Assembly: GCA_963720765.1 (NCBI GenBank)
Contig: CAVRGS010000013.1
Coordinates: 62,001 to 126,000, forward strand
DNA length: 64,000 bases
Source of the DNA: DASUAS01 sp963720765
GTDB lineage: Bacteria; Actinomycetota; Acidimicrobiia; IMCC26256; DASPTH01
Reading direction: 5' to 3'
In this document: positions 47,766 to 55,502 of the stretch, in pieces
Position numbering within the stretch: position 1 is the first letter of the stretch
Layout: each line of letters opens with the position of its first letter
Notes under the pieces: model-generated
The model's input: the letters and a program-made list of their open reading frames with translations, nothing else
What the model was told of the DNA's origin: nothing
The model's database searches: none
Position numbers and translations under genes: made by a program

Positions 47766-49199
47766 TCAGGAACGGTTCGGCACCTGCCATTCCAGGATCG
47801 TCCCGCCGCCGGGGCGAGCGCTCACGAGACAGCGCCCGCCGAGGCGCACCGCCCGTTCCGACAGGTTGCGGATCCCGTTGCCCTCGGTGATCACGGACGG
47901 CAGCCCGCGACCGTCGTCGACGACCCGCAGGGTGACGAAGTCGCCGGCATTCGCGATCGACAGGTCGACCGACGACGCCTCGGCATGGCGGGCGACGTTC
48001 GAGATCGCTTCGCGTACGACGGGGAGCAGCTCGGCGGCCACCGATTCGCGCATCGCTTCGACGGGTCCGTCGAAGCGGATTCGTGGCTCGAAGCCCAACG
48101 CGTCGCGGTGGTCGTCGCAGATGCGCAGGATGTCGGCCCGGACACCCGGGAGGTCGCGGGCATCCGACTGCAAGCTGAAGATGACCGACCGGATCTCGCG
48201 GATGGTCTCGTCGAGCTCGTCGACCACGTTGCCGAGCCGTTCACCTTGGTCGGGATCGGCGCTGCGAGCCGCGACGCTCTGCACCGTCATGCCGGCGGCG
48301 AAGAGCTTCTGGATGACCACGTCGTGCAGATCGCGCGCGATCCGCTCGCGATCCTCGACGATCCGAAGGTGCTGTTCGGCGCGACGGAGGCGTTCCTCGG
48401 TCGCGTTCCGCTCGCGCAGGTCACGGGCGATCTTCACGAAGCGAACCGGGGCGCCGTCATCGCCCGGTATCGCCTGCATGAGGATCTCGACGGGGATGTC
48501 GGTGCCGTCGCGATGGCGGTGGACGGTGGTGAACGTGATCGACGACCGTTCGCCGGCTTCCAACGGTGCGAGCAACTCGTGCAACGAGTGCTCGGTGAAC
48601 TCGGGGACGATGTGCAGCATCGTCATCTGCGTGAGCTCGTCGCGCGTGTACCCCACCTGCCCGACCGCGCCCTCGTTCGCGTAGACGAAGCGGAGCGTCG
48701 GGACTTCGAGGATGAGCACCGCGTCGCTCGTTGCGTCGAGTGCGTCGCGCACGACCCGCCGCTCGGCTTCGGCCGCGACGCGCTCGGTGATGTCGCGCAC
48801 CACGGCCACGACGCTCAACCCGTCGTCGCCCGGCAACGGGCTCAGGCTGATCTCGACGGGGAACTCGGTGCCGTCGGCTCGGCGTCCGGACAGCGTCAGG
48901 CCCGCGCCCATCGACCGCAGCCGAGGTTCGGCGCGAAAGCGCGTGCGGTGCGCGCGGTGGACCTGCTGCAGCCGCTCCGGGAGGAGCTCGTCGACGGAAC
49001 GGCCGTTCAGGTCGTCTCGCCCGAAACCGAACAGCGCTTCGGCTCGCCGGTTGGCGAAGACGATGCGGCCGTCCTCGCCGGTCAGGAGGATGCCGTCGGG
49101 CGCCGCATCGACGAGCGCGTGGAACGCGGCTTCGTCGACTGCCCGGTCCCGGGCACCGTGTGTGGCAGTCCCCGTCGCCGGCCGTTCGGTGGTGGGCAT
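47766..49199 (-). CDS. PAS-PAS sensor histidine kinase (HisKA_3)
   Basis: A 477-residue soluble kinase. PAS 1 covers about residues 25-138 (DGILLTGEDGRIVFANRRAE) and PAS 2 about 148-263 (DAVLILEVPTLRFVYANEGA). The dimerisation motif DRERIARDLHDVVIQKLFAA carries the phospho-His, about residue 292, and the ATPase region ends GNGIRNLSERAVRLGG. No TM helix is present. It takes the place of DosS/DosT but has PAS rather than GAF sensor domains, so a redox or gas ligand cannot be assumed. ATG 49199 follows GGAGG; it is 102 bases after a PNPOx gene and probably in one operon. Confidence 0.9.
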   Translation of the reverse strand: MPTTERPATGTATHGARDRAVDEAAFHALVDAAPDGILLTGEDGRIVFANRRAEALFGFGRDDLNGRSVDELLPERLQQVHRAHRTRFRAEPRLRSMGAGLTLSGRRADGTEFPVEISLSPLPGDDGLSVVAVVRDITERVAAEAERRVVRDALDATSDAVLILEVPTLRFVYANEGAVGQVGYTRDELTQMTMLHIVPEFTEHSLHELLAPLEAGERSSITFTTVHRHRDGTDIPVEILMQAIPGDDGAPVRFVKIARDLRERNATEERLRRAEQHLRIVEDRERIARDLHDVVIQKLFAAGMTVQSVAARSADPDQGERLGNVVDELDETIREIRSVIFSLQSDARDLPGVRADILRICDDHRDALGFEPRIRFDGPVEAMRESVAAELLPVVREAISNVARHAEASSVDLSIANAGDFVTLRVVDDGRGLPSVITEGNGIRNLSERAVRLGGRCLVSARPGGGTILEWQVPNRS

Positions 49200-49300
49200 G
49201 GACTCCAACCTCCGTCCGGACCCGATCCGACCAACCTAGACGGTGCGCCGCGCGTCCATTCCGGCCGGACTCGCGACGCCACTTCCCGCGGAGGTGCGCG

Positions 49301-49741
49301 TCAGCGGAAGAACAGGGCCGGGATGGGCTGCTCCGGTTGGACCGCGTGGAGTCGCCGTCCGGTGATCGCGAAGGGCTCGAGGACGAGCCACCGGTCACGC
49401 CGGTCGGTCACCCAGGGGTGCGGGTCGAACAGGGCGCGGAAGTCGCCGGCATCGGGGTCGACCCGCAGGAGCATCCCGCGTACGAGCACCGACCAGCCTT
49501 CGCGCGCGTCGTGGTCGACGTGGTCGATCTCGAACGCTGCCGGGATCCCGTCGCGGTCGAGCAGGTTGCCGGGACGGGTGCGGAGCGCGATCCAGGTGCG
49601 GCCGGGCGCCTCCACCAGCCGGTAGTTGACCGGCACGATGACCGGGCCGCCGTCGATGTCGACCCCGATCCGGCCGAAGTCTCCGTAGCGAAGGAGTTCC
49701 AAGCAGTCGTGGTGATCGATCTCGCCGAGGGTGCCGTGCAT
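49301..49741 (-). CDS. PNPOx-fold flavin/haem-binding protein
   Basis: A 146-residue split-barrel protein, paralogous to that at 45156. HDCLELLRYGDFGRIGVDID and PVIVPVNYRLVEAPG match the group, then EGWSVLVRGMLLRVD. It lies upstream of the sensor kinase in the same direction. A DosR-like box (49797) lies 56 bases before ATG 49741, which follows GGGAGG. Confidence 0.82.
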   Translation of the reverse strand: MHGTLGEIDHHDCLELLRYGDFGRIGVDIDGGPVIVPVNYRLVEAPGRTWIALRTRPGNLLDRDGIPAAFEIDHVDHDAREGWSVLVRGMLLRVDPDAGDFRALFDPHPWVTDRRDRWLVLEPFAITGRRLHAVQPEQPIPALFFR

Positions 49742-49796
49742 CGCGCTACCTCCCGCTGGTGCACCTCGACGCAATCACCTTCTCGGGCGCTCGGTC

Positions 49797-49811
49797 AGGG
49801 CCGAACGTCAC
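49797..49811 (-). promoter_or_regulatory. DosR-like box upstream of the PNPOx-kinase unit
   Basis: AGGGCCGAACGTCAC matches 10 of 12 fixed positions of the reverse DosR consensus and is nearly identical to the box at 44774, 56 bases before ATG 49741. Confidence 0.6.
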
Positions 49812-50032
49812 AGCCGCACCATGCGGGTCGGAGCGCCCGGCGAGCCATCGGCGCCGGCCACGATCGCCTGGTTCCGGTTGGGGGGCCTCCATGACCTCGG
49901 GGATCGCTGCCAGTCGACGGATCGCATGAGATCCATCGGGAGCTTCCTCGTCGCGAACACCGGACCACTCGATCGTTGCCGCGACGCCAGGGCACCGCCG
50001 GAGGCGATGGTCCCACCGCAGGCCTGCAGATC

Positions 50033-50047
50033 GGGACCATCGGCTCT
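50033..50047 (+). promoter_or_regulatory. weak DosR-like box upstream of DUF1918
   Basis: GGGACCATCGGCTCT matches 9 of 12 fixed positions of the DosR consensus, 64 bases before ATG 50111. On its own this would not be convincing; its place in the island raises it. Confidence 0.4.
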
Positions 50048-50110
50048 GTCGGCGCGGGGCGAGTCGCCGGACACTGGACATGAGCGTTGCTCGCAACGAG
50101 GAGGACCACC

Positions 50111-50317
50111 ATGAGGGCGAACATCGGAGATCGACTGGTCATCAAGGGCCACCACGTGGGGGAGCCCGACCGCGACGCAGAGATCCTCGAGGTCCACGGC
50201 GACGACGGCGGGCCGCCGTACCTCGTCCGATGGGACGACGACGGTCACGAAGGTCTCTTCTTCCCTGGTTCGGACGCGACCATCGAGCACTACCCGCGCC
50301 ACTCGCAGAAGCACTGA
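50111..50317 (+). CDS. DUF1918-family protein
   Basis: 68 residues: MRANIGDRLVIKGHHVGEPD, then EILEVHGDDGGPPYLVRWDD and HEGLFFPGSDATIEHY. This is the full DUF1918 fold, an SH3-like barrel. Mycobacterial Rv0569, a member of the DosR regulon, belongs to this family, which strengthens the reading of this island. The function is not established. GAGGAGGACC precedes the ATG. Confidence 0.9.
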   Translation: MRANIGDRLVIKGHHVGEPDRDAEILEVHGDDGGPPYLVRWDDDGHEGLFFPGSDATIEHYPRHSQKH

Positions 50318-50331
50318 GCGGCGGCCGCGAG

Positions 50332-51021
50332 GTGACCGTGCCGACGCGGGTGAACCGTGACGTCGATGTCGGGCTCCGCAGCCTCGCGCTGTCCGGCCAC
50401 CTGACCGTTCCCGACGACGCCGCCGGCGTGGTGCTCTTCGTGCCCGAACCGGGAGCCATCGCTCCCGCCGATGGGCTGGCCGGTCGGTTCGTCGACGCCG
50501 GGCTCGGGACGCTGCAGGTCGACCTCGTCACGGCGGACGAGCGGGTTCGCGAGGCCGACGGCCCGGTTCGCGACATCGAGCTGCTCGCGGTGCGCGTGCT
50601 GGCAGTCACCCGGTGGCTGCACGCGCACCCGGACACGCGAGACCGCTCCGTCGCGTACTTCGGGTCAGGTGTGGGTGCCGACGTCGCGCTGCTCGCCGCC
50701 GCTGAGGACTCGACGGTGGTGGCACTGGTCGCGCAGGATGGTCATCTCGACCTCGTGGCGTCGCGTGTGTCCGCCGTGCAGTCACCGACGCTGCTCGTCG
50801 TCGACGGTACGGACGGCTCGGTGTCCGGCGCGAATCGCGATGCCATACGACGACTCCGGTGCGAGCACGCCCTCGTCGTGGTACCGGCGGCGTCGGACCC
50901 GACCGCAACTGCGAGCGCGACCGACGCCGTCGCCGACCACTCCATCGAATGGATCACGCGATACCTCCGCCCGGTGGGGCGCTCCGACACGACGACGATC
51001 CGAGAGGACGAGAGTTCATGA
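50332..51021 (+). CDS. dienelactone-hydrolase-like protein lacking the nucleophile
   Basis: 229 residues with the alpha/beta hydrolase layout: LSGHLTVPDDAAGVVLFVPE, then DTRDRSVAYFGSGVGADVAL, SPTLLVVDGTDGS and DHSIEWITRYL. In the related hydrolases the elbow reads G-A-S-x-G; here it is G-S-G-V-G, so the nucleophilic Ser is Gly. The protein is probably not a hydrolase in the usual sense. GTG 50332 (or 50338) follows DUF1918 by 14 bases and the stop overlaps the next gene by 4. Confidence 0.75.
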   Translation: MTVPTRVNRDVDVGLRSLALSGHLTVPDDAAGVVLFVPEPGAIAPADGLAGRFVDAGLGTLQVDLVTADERVREADGPVRDIELLAVRVLAVTRWLHAHPDTRDRSVAYFGSGVGADVALLAAAEDSTVVALVAQDGHLDLVASRVSAVQSPTLLVVDGTDGSVSGANRDAIRRLRCEHALVVVPAASDPTATASATDAVADHSIEWITRYLRPVGRSDTTTIREDESS

Positions 51022-51254
51022 GAGCAACGACCGACACGCGCTGCGACCTGAAGTGCATCGCGTCGCCACACGTGGCGGTCGGCACGACCCGAGCAGGCGC
51101 GGGTGTCGCGTCGGCTGCGTTGGGTACCAAGGTGTACATGAATCTCGTGACCATGGAACAGGCGTACCCCGCCATCCAGGTGCCGGTGGATGGCGTGGGT
51201 AGGCTGCTCCTCGACGCGGCCCGCGGGGTCTCGCACCCGGGGGAGCTGTCATGA
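51018..51254 (+). CDS. small protein of unknown function
   Basis: A 78-residue protein with a central low-complexity Gly/Ala stretch (RAGAGVASAALGTKVYMNLV) and two Cys near the N-terminus (CDLKC). No family is recognised. It is coupled by ATGA overlaps to the hydrolase-like gene before and the haem protein after, which is the main evidence that it is translated. Confidence 0.55.
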   Translation: MRATTDTRCDLKCIASPHVAVGTTRAGAGVASAALGTKVYMNLVTMEQAYPAIQVPVDGVGRLLLDAARGVSHPGELS

Positions 51255-51709
51255 GCCGACGCGTCATGGTCCTGCTCGGAGGCCTGGGTGTCTTCGTCGT
51301 GTTGTTCGCCGCGATCCAGCTCGTGCCGATCCGGGTGACCAACCCGCCGGTGCAGCACGAGCCCACCTGGGACAGCCCGGCAACGCGGAAGCTCGCGGTC
51401 ACCGCCTGCTACGACTGCCACAGCAACGAGACCACCACCTACTGGTGGGAGGACATCGCTCCGCTGTCGTGGTGGATCACGAACCACGTCGACGAGGGCC
51501 GCTCGGCGCTCAACTTCTCCGAGTGCACCCAGGGCCGCGGCGAGAACGAGGCCGCGGAGACGATCAGGAACGGGTCGATGCCGCCCAGCTACTACACCTG
51601 GCTCGGCCTCCACTCCGACGCGAAGCTGACGGCGGCCGAGAAGCAGCAGCTGGCCGACGGGCTGCAGGCGACGCTCTCGGGGTGGAACTGCGGACACGGC
51701 GGCGGCTGA
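51251..51709 (+). CDS. membrane-anchored c-type haem-binding domain protein
   Basis: 152 residues. An N-terminal TM anchor (about residues 6-25, VLLGGLGVFVVLFAAIQLVP) is followed by the haem-binding domain of the Haem_bd family with ACYDCHSNETTTYWWEDIAP; CxxCH fixes a haem c. WWITNHVDEGRSALNFSECT is the conserved second half. It is probably an extracytoplasmic redox or sensing protein. Last gene of the DUF1918 unit; translationally coupled upstream. Confidence 0.85.
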   Translation: MSRRVMVLLGGLGVFVVLFAAIQLVPIRVTNPPVQHEPTWDSPATRKLAVTACYDCHSNETTTYWWEDIAPLSWWITNHVDEGRSALNFSECTQGRGENEAAETIRNGSMPPSYYTWLGLHSDAKLTAAEKQQLADGLQATLSGWNCGHGGG

Positions 51710-51720
51710 GCGCGTAGAAC

Positions 51721-52038
51721 GTGCCGGTGCACGCCCACGGTCAGCTCGCGCCCCGTACCCTCGCGCCCACCGAAGGAGAAGCAACGATCGAGCTCGCTCG
51801 CACGGCGCAGTTCTCCGTCGAGCAGATCCTCAGTGGCCGTCTCGAAGTGCCCCAGGACCACGAACAGGACCACGACGAGTGGGTCGTGCTCCTCAACGGC
51901 GCCGCGGTGCTCGAGGTCGACGGCGTGACGCACGACCTGAGCGCGGGCGACTGGTGGTTGCTCCCCGCGGGCGCGCCGCACCGGCTGGTGCGCACCGAGC
52001 CGGGGACGAGCTGGCTGGCGGTCAGATCGACGCGCTGA
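51721..52038 (+). CDS. cupin-domain protein
   Basis: 105 residues with both cupin motifs: DHEQDHDEWVVLLNGAAVLE (metal His and Glu) and LSAGDWWLLPAGAPHRLVRT. Similar to small cupins thought to bind metal or phosphorylated ligands. The GTG start at 51721 is 11 bases after the haem-protein stop. Confidence 0.8.
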   Translation: MPVHAHGQLAPRTLAPTEGEATIELARTAQFSVEQILSGRLEVPQDHEQDHDEWVVLLNGAAVLEVDGVTHDLSAGDWWLLPAGAPHRLVRTEPGTSWLAVRSTR

Positions 52039-52614
52039 CTACAGGTCTGCTGCGGGGCGCGGCAGGTGCCACTGCAGTTCGACGTGCTGGCCGAACGCGA
52101 GCACGCCGGCGGCGACCACGTCGGTGCGCACGAACGCCTGGATCATGTTCGGTGCCGCGGCGCCCGGTTCGTCGGGATGGAACACGCGCAGGAGCGCCAC
52201 CCGTCCCGCGAGCTCGGGGTCGGCGTCGGCGGCGCGCACGCGCTCGAGGGTGGCGTCGAAGTCGTCGCGGGACAGGAAGCGGATCCCGAAGTGAAAGGAC
52301 CGCTGCGGCTCCGTCCGCAGACGGTCGAGGTACGCCCGTGCGGCCTGACCCACCCCGGTGTCGTCACCCGCGATCGCGTCGGCGAGGGTCTGCTCCAGAT
52401 CCCACTGCTCGGGTGTGACCTCCGACGCGTAGCACGCGTTGTTGGAGAAGTCGGCCAGCTCAGGGTCGACGAGCGCGGTCATCCAGGTGCCCCCGCGGTC
52501 GAGCACGCGCATGCCGAGCAGCTCGAACACCTTGCCCGCGAGCTCGCGTTCACCGGGCCGGTACACCATCTCCACGTGGTTCAGACGGTGACCCGCGTCG
52601 GTGATGGTCGACAT
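52039..52614 (-). CDS. VOC/glyoxalase-like protein
   Basis: 191 residues. LNHVEMVYRPGERELAGKVF and FHFGIRFLSRDDFDATLERV look like the two halves of a vicinal-oxygen-chelate fold, joined by a longer than usual linker. Metal residues cannot be fixed with confidence. It ends one base after the convergent cupin stop. Confidence 0.6.
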   Translation of the reverse strand: MSTITDAGHRLNHVEMVYRPGERELAGKVFELLGMRVLDRGGTWMTALVDPELADFSNNACYASEVTPEQWDLEQTLADAIAGDDTGVGQAARAYLDRLRTEPQRSFHFGIRFLSRDDFDATLERVRAADADPELAGRVALLRVFHPDEPGAAAPNMIQAFVRTDVVAAGVLAFGQHVELQWHLPRPAADL

Positions 52615-52645
52615 GGCTCGACGGTACCCCTTCTCGACGCCTCGT

Positions 52646-53428
52646 TCAGCCGAGCATGTAGCTGCCGGCGTCGACGACCACCGACTGCCCGGTGATGGTG
52701 CGGGCTTCGTCGCTGGCGAGGAACAGCGCCAGGTTGGCGACGTCGTCGGTCGACGAGATGTCGCGCAGCGGGACGCTGGCGAGCATCTTGGCCCGCATGG
52801 CCTCGTCGTCGAGGCCCTGCTCGTCGGCCATGCGGTGGACCCAGTTCTGCCACAGCTCGGTGTCGATGCCGCCGGGCACGACGCAGTTGCACCGGATGCC
52901 GTGCCGCCCCACCTCGAGCGCCACGGCCTTGGTGAAGGCGCGCAGCGACGCCTTGGCCGTCACGTAGTGCGTCTTGCGCGGCACGCCGTTGAACCCGGCC
53001 GTCGACGAGAAGTTGAGGATCACGCCCGCACCGCGTTCGAGCATCGACTGGTTCAGCACCTCGCGGGTGCAGAGCATCGCCGCGGTGACGTCGATGGCGA
53101 TCGTGGCGTTCCAGTTGTCGAGCGTCTGCTCCCAGATGAACTTGTCGGTACCGGGTGCGGCGGCGTTGTTGCACATGATGTCGATGTGACCGAACTCGGT
53201 CACGGCCCGGGCCACCATCGCGATCACGTCGTCCTCGACGGTCACGTCGGCTCGCATCGCGATCGCACCTTCACCGCACGCGGCCGCGGCCTCACGGACG
53301 AGCTCCTCACGACGCGCCGCGAGCAGGACGCGTGCGCCCTCGTCGACGAAGCGCTTCGCCATCACGGGGCCGAGCCCGGTGCTGGCGCCGGTGATGATCG
53401 CGACCTTGCCGTCGAGTCGACCGCTCAC
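52646..53428 (-). CDS. short-chain dehydrogenase/reductase
   Basis: A 260-residue SDR with ITGASTGLGPVMAK, NNAAAPG, NFSSTAG and YVTAKASLRAF, and a C-terminal TGQSVVVDAGSYMLG. Similar to 3-oxoacyl reductases and hydroxyacyl dehydrogenases. GTG 53428 overlaps the SnoaL-like stop by 4 bases. Last gene of the DUF35-thiolase-SnoaL-SDR operon. Confidence 0.88.
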   Translation of the reverse strand: MSGRLDGKVAIITGASTGLGPVMAKRFVDEGARVLLAARREELVREAAAACGEGAIAMRADVTVEDDVIAMVARAVTEFGHIDIMCNNAAAPGTDKFIWEQTLDNWNATIAIDVTAAMLCTREVLNQSMLERGAGVILNFSSTAGFNGVPRKTHYVTAKASLRAFTKAVALEVGRHGIRCNCVVPGGIDTELWQNWVHRMADEQGLDDEAMRAKMLASVPLRDISSTDDVANLALFLASDEARTITGQSVVVDAGSYMLG

Positions 53429-53934
53429 GACGTGGCCTCGAGGCCGAAGCCACCGCGCAGCGTGTCGCCGAACAGCTCGCGACCGGCGCCGGTCTCGTCG
53501 AGCTGTCGGTGGGTGCGTCGGTGGATCTTCCACGTGCCGTCGATACGCGTGAACTCCCACCGCGCCGCGCCGAGCCGCCACACGTAGGCGCGTTGCTGCT
53601 CGGCGTCTCGGCGGAGCACGAACGAGTACGACAGGGCGGTGGCGTGGTCGCCGTCGACTTCGATCAACGGTGGACCGGCGAAGTCCGCGACGCCCTCGCC
53701 GATCAGCATCTGGTGGCCCTTGCTCTGCAACATCCGATCGACCGCGTCCGGGCCCTGGAGCGCCGGCTGCTCGGTGTCCCAGTCGTACTCGCCGTCGTCG
53801 GCCCACAGCGCGCCCGCGCGTGCCGTCTCGCCCGCGTCGGCCGCCGGACCGTACGAGAGGATCACGCGCCGGATGGCCAGTTCGTCCTCCACTCGCCGGA
53901 GTCGTGCCTCGAAGTCGTTGGCATCGTCGGTCAT
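53425..53934 (-). CDS. SnoaL-like (NTF2-fold) protein
   Basis: 169 residues of the NTF2-like cone fold: EDELAIRRVILSYGPAADAG, then WADDGEYDW, ALSYSFVLRRDAEQQRAYVW and KIHRRTHRQLDE. Related proteins are dehydratases, isomerases or cyclases in steroid and polyketide metabolism. It overlaps both neighbours by 4 bases. Confidence 0.82.
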   Translation of the reverse strand: MTDDANDFEARLRRVEDELAIRRVILSYGPAADAGETARAGALWADDGEYDWDTEQPALQGPDAVDRMLQSKGHQMLIGEGVADFAGPPLIEVDGDHATALSYSFVLRRDAEQQRAYVWRLGAARWEFTRIDGTWKIHRRTHRQLDETGAGRELFGDTLRGGFGLEATS

Positions 53935-55082
53935 GCGGGCTCCTCGCGGGAGAGAACGGCGGTGGCCGCCGACTGGAACATGCCCCCGATGGCGTGGGTG
54001 AGCGACGTGGTGACGCCGTCGACCTGTGCCGCTGCCTCGCCGCGGAGCTGGCGGATGGATTCCTGCAGCGCGTACATCCCGTACATGCCGCTGTGCGTGT
54101 AGTTGAGGCCGCCACCGCTCGTGTTCACCGGCAGCGAGCCGCCGATGGCGGTGTGGCCGTCGGCCACGAACGCGCCCGACTCGCCGCGCGGCACGAGGCC
54201 GATGTCCTCGAGCGCCATCAGTGGGAGGAGCGCGATCGCGTCGTAGAGCATCGCGTGGTGGATCTCCGACGGCGCGATCCCGGCTGCGGCGAATGCCGCC
54301 GCGCCCGAGCGCCGGAACGCGTCGGAGGACGTGAGGTCGGGCATCTGGCTCGCCATCGCCGCGCCCGTCGCTTCGCCGGTGCCGAGCACGTGCACCGGCG
54401 GACGTGGGAGGTCACGCGCACGCTCGGCCGACGTGACGACGATCGCGCCGCCGGCGTCGGTGGTGACGCAGCACATCGGGCGTGTGAACGGATAGGCGAC
54501 GACGGGGGAGTCGAGCACCTCGTCGACGGTGATCGGGTCACGCCGCAACGCGCGCGGGTTGCGGGCGGCCCAGTCGCGCTGGGCGACCACGACGTTGGCC
54601 AGTGCCTCGCGATCGAGACCGCGGTCGTGCAGGAAGCGCAGCGCGCCGAGCGTGAGGAGCGTCATCGGGCCGACGGTGCCGTAGGGCAGCTCGAACTGGC
54701 CCTGCCACGCACCGGGACCCGGCAGCACGAGCGGTCCGCCGAGCCCGGAGCGACCACTCTCGCCGTGGGCGATGAGGACCACCTCGCACTGGCCGGCGTC
54801 GATGGCGGCGATCGCATGGCTGAGGTGCACCAGGTTCGAGCAGCCGCCGACCATGGTGGCGTCGACCCAGCGAGCCTCGATGCCGAGCGAGTGCGCCACG
54901 AACGAGGGGAGGTACGGGCTCAGGCCGCTGCTCGCGACGCCGTCGACGTCGGCGGGGGTGAGGCCGCAGTCGGCGAGCGCACGTCGTGCCGCGTCGGTGG
55001 CGAGCCCGAGTGCCGAGAGGGCGACGGTGCCGATCTCGGCGGTCTCGGCCGCGCCGACGATCGCGGCCCCGGTGCCGTTCAC
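53931..55082 (-). CDS. SCP2-type thiolase / lipid-transfer aldolase-like protein
   Basis: 383 residues of the thiolase fold in its SCP-x/Ltp form. AAIVGAAETAEIGTVA opens it, MVGGCSNLVHLSHAIAAIDA holds the active Cys region and PVNTSGGGLNYTHSGMYG the C-terminal His loop; the classic GHPxGATG motif is absent. Together with the adjacent DUF35 protein it resembles the Ltp2-DUF35 pairs that cleave side chains in actinobacterial steroid degradation. GTG 55082 overlaps the DUF35 stop. Confidence 0.85.
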   Translation of the reverse strand: MNGTGAAIVGAAETAEIGTVALSALGLATDAARRALADCGLTPADVDGVASSGLSPYLPSFVAHSLGIEARWVDATMVGGCSNLVHLSHAIAAIDAGQCEVVLIAHGESGRSGLGGPLVLPGPGAWQGQFELPYGTVGPMTLLTLGALRFLHDRGLDREALANVVVAQRDWAARNPRALRRDPITVDEVLDSPVVAYPFTRPMCCVTTDAGGAIVVTSAERARDLPRPPVHVLGTGEATGAAMASQMPDLTSSDAFRRSGAAAFAAAGIAPSEIHHAMLYDAIALLPLMALEDIGLVPRGESGAFVADGHTAIGGSLPVNTSGGGLNYTHSGMYGMYALQESIRQLRGEAAAQVDGVTTSLTHAIGGMFQSAATAVLSREEPA

Positions 55083-55483
55083 GAGCTGCGCGGCCGGAAG
55101 AGAGGCAACGTGACCTCGCCGAACGATTGGAACGTGACGTCCAGTGCGAGGTCGAGGGGGAGCTGGTCGGGATCCGGCTCGATGCCCACCAGGTTGCTCA
55201 GGAGGCGCGGTCCCTCTTCGAGCTCGACCTCGGCGATCACGTACGGCGCCTCGAAGCCGGGCGCGGCGCGGTGCGTGATCACGTAGCTGTACAGGAACCC
55301 GTGCCCGGAAGCCCGCACCACCTCGACGTCGTCGCTCGCGCAACCCGGGCAGAACGGCTGCGGCGGGAAGTACGTGTCGTCGCACGCGCGGCAGCGCTGC
55401 AGGCGCAGCTCACCCGCGGCGGTGCCGTCCCAGAAGTGCTGCGTCTCGGGGGTCGGACGTGGAAGTGCTCGGGTCGGTGCCAT
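55079..55483 (-). CDS. DUF35 OB-fold / zinc-ribbon acyl-CoA-associated protein
   Basis: 134 residues. The zinc ribbon CRACDDTYFPPQPFCPGC lies near residues 32-49 and is followed by an OB fold (GFLYSYVITHRAAPGFEAPY). DUF35 proteins form complexes with thiolases or MaoC hydratases; the partner is the gene directly downstream. ATG 55483. Confidence 0.9.
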   Translation of the reverse strand: MAPTRALPRPTPETQHFWDGTAAGELRLQRCRACDDTYFPPQPFCPGCASDDVEVVRASGHGFLYSYVITHRAAPGFEAPYVIAEVELEEGPRLLSNLVGIEPDPDQLPLDLALDVTFQSFGEVTLPLFRPRSS

Positions 55484-55502
55484 GCGTGCGGCATCCTGCC
55501 AC

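Larger units (their letters stand above)
49742..50110. other. intergenic control region between divergent units
   Basis: 369 bases between the PNPOx-kinase unit (minus) and the DUF1918 unit (plus). Open frames run through it on both strands, but none has family resemblance or a good start, and I regard them as chance GC-rich frames. It holds the DosR-like boxes at 49797 and 50033. Confidence 0.55.

Noticed and set aside
49808..50314. 168-codon minus-strand frame over the DUF1918 gene and its upstream region
   Set aside because: It covers a well-supported DUF1918 gene and control sites, with no family resemblance.
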